This document shows positions 58,362 through 64,000 of a stretch of 64,000 nt of DNA, in pieces (the stretch's first letter is position 1; each line of letters opens with the position of its first letter). This DNA is from Aestuariibacter salexigens DSM 15300. GTDB taxonomy: Bacteria; Pseudomonadota; Gammaproteobacteria; Enterobacterales; Alteromonadaceae. The position numbers were made by a program, and so were the translations under genes. Below the pieces are notes generated by a model, which was given only the letters and a program-made list of their open reading frames with translations, had not been told where the DNA came from and made no database searches. The stretch covers positions 124,001 through 188,000 of the forward strand of contig NZ_AUBH01000005.1 of NCBI RefSeq assembly GCF_000429145.1. The letters run 5' to 3'.

Positions 58362-59226
58362 GCCGACGTGAAATCATCCCGGTACTGAGCGCCACGCCGA
58401 TTAGCACAATTGTCGCGCCCAACGCGATGCCCGGAGTAATGACTTCTCCAACAAAAAGTACACTCCAGAACACGCCAAATACCGGCACCAGATACGCCAC
58501 CGTCATGGCGTTGCCCGCGCCGATATTGGTAATTAAATGGAAGTAGAGAATGTAGGCAAAGCCAGTTCCGAAAACGCCCAGTGCGGCGGCGTTGGACCAT
58601 GCATGTATCGTAATGTCTGACGCAGGCCAGTATAAAATAGCAGTTGGCAGTAGCGCTATCGCTGCAAAAAGTTGGCTGCCTGAGGCAACCACCATGGATG
58701 GAACGCCGGTGAGATGCTTTTTCGTGTAGCTTGCCCCCACCCCATAAAAAAATGTCGCACCCAGCGCACTGGCAATAGGTAGCAACTGCCAGGTGCCGGT
58801 CAGGGCATTTTTTTCAAGACTCAGAATGCACACACCAGAAAAGCCCAGCAATAAGCCGATGACCGCTTTCCAAGTCAGCTTTTCATGTAGATATAACCAC
58901 GCCACTAAGACCCCGAACATGGGTGCAGTGGCGTTCAGGATAGACGTGAAGCCCGCATCTAAAAACCGCATCGCGTAGGCAAACAGGCAAAACGGAATCG
59001 CCGTATTCACTAAGCCTACGATAAAGATAGGTTTCCAATGCGCGTAAAACACCTTTGTTAAACGTAACTTTACCAGTAGAGGTATAAGCATCAAGGCTGC
59101 GATCAGGGTGCGCACTTCAACCAATACGAACTCCCCCATCTCCATCACCGCACCGCGCATAAACAGGAAGGATGCGCCCCATATGGCCGCCAGTAGGATA
59201 AGTTCAGCGGCGAAAATCGGTTTCAA
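58342..59226 (-). CDS. EamA-family (DMT superfamily) exporter
   Basis: Ten membrane helices as two EamA repeats of about 140 residues each (AAIWGASFLFMRGAV at the start; ALGATFFYGVGASYTKKHL in the second half). The family exports amino acids, sugars or nucleotides. It starts with TTG at 59226, whose TTGA overlaps the stop of ogt, so the gene is translationally coupled to a DNA-repair gene. 294 residues. The substrate is not known. Confidence 0.88.
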   Translation of the reverse strand: MKPIFAAELILLAAIWGASFLFMRGAVMEMGEFVLVEVRTLIAALMLIPLLVKLRLTKVFYAHWKPIFIVGLVNTAIPFCLFAYAMRFLDAGFTSILNATAPMFGVLVAWLYLHEKLTWKAVIGLLLGFSGVCILSLEKNALTGTWQLLPIASALGATFFYGVGASYTKKHLTGVPSMVVASGSQLFAAIALLPTAILYWPASDITIHAWSNAAALGVFGTGFAYILYFHLITNIGAGNAMTVAYLVPVFGVFWSVLFVGEVITPGIALGATIVLIGVALSTGMISRRQKTAQQ

Positions 59227-59714
59227 AGTGCTAAGCTCCGTTGATGATGTTCAAGTTCGAGTAGTGCTTTTTTGCGTGCCAACCCACTCGCATATCCGGT
59301 CAGACTGCCGTCAGCGCCAATGATGCGATGACAGGGGATCACAATGGCAATAGGATTACGACCATTTGCTGCCCCGACTGCTCGCACGGCGTTGGGGTTT
59401 TGCAGTGCAACCGCAATATCCCGATAGCTTGCAGTATGCCCAAACGGAATGTTCTGCAATGCCTGCCATACTCTTTTTTGAAATGCCGTACCCTGCGGTG
59501 CAAGAGGCAAATCGAAACATAGCAAGCGCCCGTCAAAGTAGTCTGTCAGCTGCTGACTGGCAAAATTGGTTAATGAATTACCGCCGTCCGAATGAATGGG
59601 ATCATCCGTAAATTCAATACCTTGAATAAACTCATTCGTCGCCCTGATCGCAATGTTACCCAGTGGTGAATAAATGCATTCGCGATAGGTTTCACATACC
59701 GGCCTGGTTGTCAT
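59223..59714 (-). CDS. ogt: O6-methylguanine-DNA methyltransferase
   Basis: The protein carries the suicide acceptor cysteine C128 in IVIPCHRIIG, with the typical HTASYRDIA and AVRAVGAANGRNP upstream. It takes methyl groups from O6-methylguanine in DNA. I place the start at the ATG at 59714 (MTTRPVCETYREC), whose ATGA overlaps the stop of the Ada-AlkA gene; an earlier TTG at 59726 is less likely. 163 residues. Confidence 0.93.
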   Translation of the reverse strand: MTTRPVCETYRECIYSPLGNIAIRATNEFIQGIEFTDDPIHSDGGNSLTNFASQQLTDYFDGRLLCFDLPLAPQGTAFQKRVWQALQNIPFGHTASYRDIAVALQNPNAVRAVGAANGRNPIAIVIPCHRIIGADGSLTGYASGLARKKALLELEHHQRSLAL

Positions 59715-61060
59715 GCCATACTCCAAAGCTGTAAGGTTAGATAGCTTCGCCAGGGCGCGGCGCGCTGTGCAGTTACCCGATGCTTATCTATCTGTTTTTT
59801 AATCACCAGATCCGACTCCAGCCATATGTCCGGCGCGGACTCACCCCGTAATTGCATATATGCAACGGTCCAGGGACCTATTCCCTTAAGTTGCAGCCAG
59901 TCTTGCGGCGAAGCCGCATCAGCATGAGCGGCCATATGCTGGGCAAAGTGTCGTAAGGTTTGCCTGCGACTGTCAGGCATCTTGAGCTCTTGTAACGGCG
60001 CGTCAGCGACCTGCTGTGGCGTTGGAAAGTAGCGTCTGTCATTCTCACGCCTGCCAACATGCATTACCAGTGTATTCAGAAGCTGATGCGCTGCTTTAAC
60101 AGACACCTGCTGCCCTAGAATGGCCCGACAGCCTGCTTCAAAGGTATCCCAAACACCAGGAATACGAAGCCCATGTAATATATCCTGTGACGCGACTCCG
60201 GCAGACAGCAGCGCACTCTGAATAAGTATGGGATCGCACTGCAAATCCAAAATTCGTCGAATTTTCGTTAGCAAGGGCTTAAGCATGCGAATGTCATCCA
60301 GCTCAATCTCTACATCGAAGTAGCATCGCTGATCATCAAAAGTAGCCCTGAACCATCCACGCACCTCTCCAAACGTGACATGTCTGGCATAGCTGTTGTC
60401 AGTCACCTGCTCTACTTGCTTCACCATGCGCCGTGCGAGGAAGTCTCTGATAAACGGCCACGCGTACGGCGGTCGAAAGGGTAGTGTGACCCTGATATGC
60501 TGTCCATTAACGTTACGCTTCCGCTTGCGTATTTGCGACGGCGTAAGACCGGTGATTGACTTCATGTGTGTTTGCAGTCTTCGCGCGCTTGTAAAGCCAC
60601 TAGCCTGCGCAACCTGCTCTACACTCAGTTGTCCCTGATGCAGCAGCTGTTTGGCAAATAAGAGCTGTTCGAACAGACGATATTGTTTAGGGCTGACACC
60701 AATGTGCCGCTGCAGCAACGCGCGAAAGTAGCGGTCGGTAATACCAAGTCTGTCAGCAATCTTCTTAATATTCTGCTCAGGATTGTCTGTCAGCAATCTG
60801 AGACCACGTTCAACGGTGGTATCTACGCCCCGCCAGGCCGGCGATTCTGGTGCACTATCCGGGCGACAGCGTAAGCACGGGCGATAGCCAGCCTGCATAG
60901 CCTGATGTGCAAGTGCATAATACTCAACATTATTTTCAAGAGGCGGCGCGGCTGGGCAAACTGGACGGCAAAATATACCGGTGGTTTTGACAGCAATAAA
61001 AAACTGTCCGTCAAAACGCGGATCGCGACTTAATCTGGCCTGCCGGTATTGCTCGCTCAT
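59711..61060 (-). CDS. Ada methyl-sensor / AraC regulator fused to AlkA glycosylase
   Basis: Domain order: Ada zinc domain (zinc ligands C31, C35, C62, C65; C31 corresponds to the methyl-accepting cysteine C38 of E. coli Ada), an AraC helix-turn-helix (about residues 80-185), an AlkA N-terminal domain and an HhH-GPD glycosylase domain with LKGIGPWTVAYM and catalytic aspartate D417 in LESDLVIKK. So it senses methyl-phosphotriesters and removes 3-methyladenine. It lacks the Ogt domain of E. coli Ada, which the next gene supplies. 449 residues. It heads the operon with ogt and the EamA exporter. Confidence 0.93.
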   Translation of the reverse strand: MSEQYRQARLSRDPRFDGQFFIAVKTTGIFCRPVCPAAPPLENNVEYYALAHQAMQAGYRPCLRCRPDSAPESPAWRGVDTTVERGLRLLTDNPEQNIKKIADRLGITDRYFRALLQRHIGVSPKQYRLFEQLLFAKQLLHQGQLSVEQVAQASGFTSARRLQTHMKSITGLTPSQIRKRKRNVNGQHIRVTLPFRPPYAWPFIRDFLARRMVKQVEQVTDNSYARHVTFGEVRGWFRATFDDQRCYFDVEIELDDIRMLKPLLTKIRRILDLQCDPILIQSALLSAGVASQDILHGLRIPGVWDTFEAGCRAILGQQVSVKAAHQLLNTLVMHVGRRENDRRYFPTPQQVADAPLQELKMPDSRRQTLRHFAQHMAAHADAASPQDWLQLKGIGPWTVAYMQLRGESAPDIWLESDLVIKKQIDKHRVTAQRAAPWRSYLTLQLWSMA

Positions 61061-61249
61061 ACATAAATAAAGTCAGTGAAACATGTCAGCCAGTTTACTG
61101 TAGTTGATGAAAAAAGTGCGCTGAAATCGGAACTCGCTGTTAACCTCACAGTCTTACCTGCAGTTTGCTATTCAGCACGAATAACCGGACAATAAGCAGC
61201 ACTCAACGACGACATAGCCAACATCCCCAAAACAAAAACGATAAATTGC

Positions 61250-62422
61250 ATGAAGTTCTTACGATTTACTCTGTTGCTGCTTAGCGTGGCGCTACTTTTT
61301 TCCGCCGCACCAAACACCTATGCCGCTGCAGCATCGCGGGCTTGGTTTAATGACTTCGCTGCCGAGTTCACACAGTCTGCTCGCAAATACAATGTGCCTG
61401 GCTTCGCTATGTTAATGATTGATGGAGATAACCCTGTACAGATTGTTACCTGGGGAAAAACGCATCAGGGCGGCGCGAATATCGACGAGCTTACCCTGTT
61501 TCGTCTGGCATCCGTATCTAAAACATTTACGGCTATCCTGATGGCTAAAATGGTGGAAAATAAGCAAGTAGACTGGGAAACATCGCTCACACAGCTCGTG
61601 CCTGATTATCGCTTTGGCCCCGTTGACAAACCAATGCGCTTACGTCACGTGATAGGGCAGTCCAGCGGCTACATGCCGAATGCCTATGACAATCTTATTG
61701 AAGCAAATTACTCCGTCAAACGCGTATTAAATCAGCTTGCTGACCTACAGCCTTTATGTCAGCCCGGACAGTGTTACACCTATCAGAATGCTTTGTTTGG
61801 CGTGCTGGAACAGTATTTTTCAGCACAGAATACGTCGTATCACAGGCAGCTTACCGAACAATTACTGCAACCACTCAATATGCCAACAGCCAGCGTCGGC
61901 AAAGGGGCGTTACTGGCATCTGAAAACTGGGCACGGCCTCACATTGCCATTGCTCGCAATAAGTGGCGCGAGGGAATGGTTGAGAGTGACTACTATCGCT
62001 TTTCGCCGGCTGCCGGGGTAAACGCCAGTATCACAGACATGGCTATCTGGATTGACGCCTTGTTAGGCCGCTACCCTCAGGTGGTTAGTCCTGACGTTAT
62101 CCAGCAGGTCACCACGCCACAGGTCAAGACCAAACGTGAATTAAACAGAAGAGGCTGGAAAGCCTATCTGAAAGATGCACACTATGGCCTTGGTTGGCGC
62201 TTGTATGATTTCGATGGCAAGCCCCTGTATTACCATGGCGGCTGGGTCAAAGGATATCGTGCTGATGTTGCTGTCGCGCCTGAGCATGATGCTGGTTTCG
62301 CGCTACTGATGAATGCCGAATCCAACCTTATCAACACCATTACGGCGCAATTCTGGCACCGTTATTTTCGTCAGGTTGAACGTCGGCAACTGGCCAACGC
62401 TGCGACAAGTACCAGTAACTAG
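61250..62422 (+). CDS. Exported serine beta-lactamase-fold protein (class C-like)
   Basis: A signal peptide (about residues 1-25, ending near AAA) precedes a penicillin-binding/beta-lactamase domain with S88-x-x-K91 (SVSK), Y178-x-N180 in CYTYQN, and HGG in YYHGGW near residue 325 in place of KTG. HGG is usual in esterase EstB and D-aminopeptidase-like members; so it may be a peptidase, esterase or beta-lactamase. 390 residues. It is divergent from the Ada-AlkA operon and lies about 110 bases before the metOD1 gene. Confidence 0.85.
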   Translation: MKFLRFTLLLLSVALLFSAAPNTYAAAASRAWFNDFAAEFTQSARKYNVPGFAMLMIDGDNPVQIVTWGKTHQGGANIDELTLFRLASVSKTFTAILMAKMVENKQVDWETSLTQLVPDYRFGPVDKPMRLRHVIGQSSGYMPNAYDNLIEANYSVKRVLNQLADLQPLCQPGQCYTYQNALFGVLEQYFSAQNTSYHRQLTEQLLQPLNMPTASVGKGALLASENWARPHIAIARNKWREGMVESDYYRFSPAAGVNASITDMAIWIDALLGRYPQVVSPDVIQQVTTPQVKTKRELNRRGWKAYLKDAHYGLGWRLYDFDGKPLYYHGGWVKGYRADVAVAPEHDAGFALLMNAESNLINTITAQFWHRYFRQVERRQLANAATSTSN

Positions 62423-62530
62423 CCTTACATTATACGGGCGTATGCGCAGTTATACGTGTAAATAAAATCTGATTAGCTGCGTTATGACTACAATAAGAAG
62501 TCGCCTCATACTTTGGTATACAACGCATCT

Positions 62531-63067
62531 ATGCAGCGGATCCCGATTAAAAATCTCAACCTAGACCACGATCAGCCGTCATTTTTTAAAAAGCTGGTGA
62601 TGGAACTAGGCTCTACGCTTGAAGACGTGGTTGGCGTGGAGGAAGCCTCTGGCTTTATTAGCATCGTTGGAACAACTATCGGTCAGGACATAAACGCGCA
62701 GTATCATCATGCTTTGCACAACGAAGACCATTTGAGTATTGAGCAAGTCGCCGACATCCTGGTTGATCTTAAGGCTCGTATAGGCGGCGCCTTTGAGGTC
62801 ACACACCTGTCTGCAGACCGACTTGAGTTGACCAACAGCGCCTGTCCTTTTGGCGAAAGCGTGGTTGGCAAAAGCTCATTATGCATGATGACCTCCAACG
62901 TGTTTGGTCGGATTGTCGCTGATAATCTCGGTTATGCACGGATCAGCCTGCCGGAAACCATTGCTAAAGGTGATGGCGGCTGTAAGATCATTGTTCACTT
63001 GCAACATACAAAGGAAGTACCTGCTGACTCACGAGAATATTTTGAACATGTCAGCGACACAGAGTGA
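62531..63067 (+). CDS. metOD1-domain (methanogen output domain 1) protein
   Basis: The middle and C-terminal parts match the metOD1 domain: AFEVTHLSADRLELTNSACPFGE, then LCMMTSNVFGRIVADNLGYARISL and GDGGCKIIVHL. Cysteines C105, C118 and C151 stand in the expected conserved places and could bind a ligand or metal. It starts at the ATG at 62531; the frame opens with TTG six codons earlier. 178 residues, soluble. Its end overlaps the start of a PAS-GGDEF gene by 20 bases, so the two are coupled and likely act together, this protein as sensor or partner of the cyclase. Confidence 0.78.
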   Translation: MQRIPIKNLNLDHDQPSFFKKLVMELGSTLEDVVGVEEASGFISIVGTTIGQDINAQYHHALHNEDHLSIEQVADILVDLKARIGGAFEVTHLSADRLELTNSACPFGESVVGKSSLCMMTSNVFGRIVADNLGYARISLPETIAKGDGGCKIIVHLQHTKEVPADSREYFEHVSDTE

Positions 63068-63974
63068 TCTCGCCGTTCCTGGCTTCACGGATATTGTTGA
63101 GGCACTGTCTGAACCTGCATTGTTATGCCGCAGAGGCGGCGAAGTCTTAACTGTCAATCGAGCGGCCAGACGATACCTGCAACTCGGCTATAGCGCACTG
63201 CAGCACATAGGCGACCTCCCGTGGCAAAAGAAACATAAGCTCTATAACTGGCTGCAACTGGCACTTATTCAGGATAGCACGGTAAAAGGCAAAGCCATCC
63301 TGGACATTTCCGGTAATCAACAATGGTTACACATATCCTGTACTGGCGTGAAACATTCCACTACCGGGGTACCTGAATGGATTATGTTGCGCATATCCAG
63401 TAATCAGAACAGTGCGGTATTCCGGTTTAAAGAGCTGACGATGAAATTTGCGTCACTGAATAAGCAGTTGAAAGTGGAAAAGCATCACTCTTCCACTGAT
63501 CCACTGACTGGATTACGTAATCGTCGCTTTTTCTACCACATCATGAAATCCCGCTATCAGGCCCATAACAACGCGCGCTTTATTGGCAGTATTTGTTTAA
63601 TTGACATCGATCACTTCAAAAAAGTGAATGACAGACTCGGCCATACAGTTGGCGATCGTGTGTTGATAGAAGTGGCGGATGAACTGCGCAGGCAGTGTCG
63701 GCGCGAAGATATTGTCTGTCGCTGGGGTGGTGAAGAATTTTTGCTTTTTTTAGCCTATTCGCCACTATCTGAATCGGCCAATGTATTGCAACGGATACAG
63801 CAAGCCATCAAAGAGCGGGTTCATTGTGAGGCCGAGCAACCATTCAAGATCACCGTCAGTGCAGGTTTGGTAGAACTTGACCGCAGCCTGGATGACGCGA
63901 TTAATCTGTGTGACGATGCTTTGTATGCTGCAAAACAAAATGGCCGCGACAGAATCGAAGTGAAAACTTACTGA
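63048..63974 (+). CDS. PAS-GGDEF diguanylate cyclase
   Basis: A PAS-like domain (about residues 11-130) is followed by a coiled coil and a GGDEF domain with canonical GGEEF at residues 227-231, DPLTGL and DIDHFKKVNDRLGH. An inhibitory I-site R218-x-x-D221 lies five residues before the signature. It should make c-di-GMP from GTP, with product feedback. I choose the ATG at 63048 (MSATQSDLAV) over the longer frame, because the 48 codons upstream overlap the metOD1 gene and are not protein-like. 308 residues, soluble. It ends 26 bases before the window edge. Confidence 0.92.
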   Translation: MSATQSDLAVPGFTDIVEALSEPALLCRRGGEVLTVNRAARRYLQLGYSALQHIGDLPWQKKHKLYNWLQLALIQDSTVKGKAILDISGNQQWLHISCTGVKHSTTGVPEWIMLRISSNQNSAVFRFKELTMKFASLNKQLKVEKHHSSTDPLTGLRNRRFFYHIMKSRYQAHNNARFIGSICLIDIDHFKKVNDRLGHTVGDRVLIEVADELRRQCRREDIVCRWGGEEFLLFLAYSPLSESANVLQRIQQAIKERVHCEAEQPFKITVSAGLVELDRSLDDAINLCDDALYAAKQNGRDRIEVKTY

Positions 63975-64000
63975 GCTAACCCTCTGCGTGATCAGACTGC

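Noticed and set aside
61100-61130. Sequence AAAAAAGTGCGC resembling an Ada box
   Set aside because: It matches only partly and points toward the beta-lactamase-like gene, not toward the Ada-AlkA gene.

Overview
The window looks like a chromosomal segment of a marine gammaproteobacterium, most likely an Alteromonadaceae member (Alteromonas, Aestuariibacter or Salinimonas type). This rests on the divergent ilvC/ilvY pair with a long class II IlvC, an 811-residue PlsB, an arginine N-succinyltransferase next to a DUF1338 gene, a ycjX-ycjF pair, a large TonB-dependent receptor and a long phenylalanine-hydroxylase-type enzyme. The genus is inference. Base composition looks even throughout. I see no rRNA or tRNA gene, insertion sequence, phage gene or CRISPR array.

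Layout. 1-3.5 kb: 5' part of tamA (outer-membrane assembly), a Bcr/CflA-type drug exporter and a small conserved-looking gene. 3.5-12.3 kb: branched-chain amino acid block, with ilvC and its regulator ilvY divergent, comM, then ilvE-ilvD-ilvA preceded by an attenuator-like leader; ilvG and ilvM are absent. 12.3-19.5 kb: plsB, apbE, a periplasmic catalase-like peroxidase, a secreted S9 peptidase and its Lrp-type neighbour. 19.7-23.3 kb: astA with a DUF1338 dioxygenase, and an exported MetX-like hydrolase. 23.3-29.8 kb: half-size Gdt1-like protein, acyl-CoA ligase, soluble CZB chemoreceptor, then two divergent gene pairs each containing a TSUP anion transporter (one with a DUF442 phosphatase-like protein, one with an ATP-grasp enzyme). 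29.5-34.4 kb: four-gene envelope operon, MMPL/RND transporter, LolA-like protein, outer-membrane barrel, DUF2892 protein.

34.5-43.9 kb: YigZ, sulfotransferase-like protein, ycjX-ycjF, a fatty-acid locus (dienoyl-CoA isomerase and FadH, with a divergent TetR regulator), a decayed solute-binding-protein pseudogene, an orphan multi-pass membrane protein and ChaC. 44-51.6 kb: TonB-dependent receptor, moeA-moeB, aromatic amino acid hydroxylase and an FMN reductase. 51.7-56.7 kb: amino-sugar block (DeoR regulator, glmS, a DapA-family lyase, and glmU). 56.9-64 kb: diguanylate cyclase with a degenerate signature, an alkylation-repair operon (Ada-AlkA fusion, Ogt, EamA exporter), a serine beta-lactamase-like protein, and a metOD1-domain protein overlapping a PAS-GGDEF cyclase.

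How the genes work together: most of the window is core biosynthesis and repair (Ile/Val synthesis, phospholipid initiation, UDP-GlcNAc precursors, molybdenum cofactor, alkylated-DNA repair). The less-described parts are small operons: the metOD1/PAS-GGDEF pair, the twin TSUP loci, the RND/LolA-like/barrel/DUF2892 operon, and the Ada-AlkA/Ogt/EamA operon. Start codons were moved from the longest open frame wherever a ribosome binding site, overlap or family alignment argued for it.
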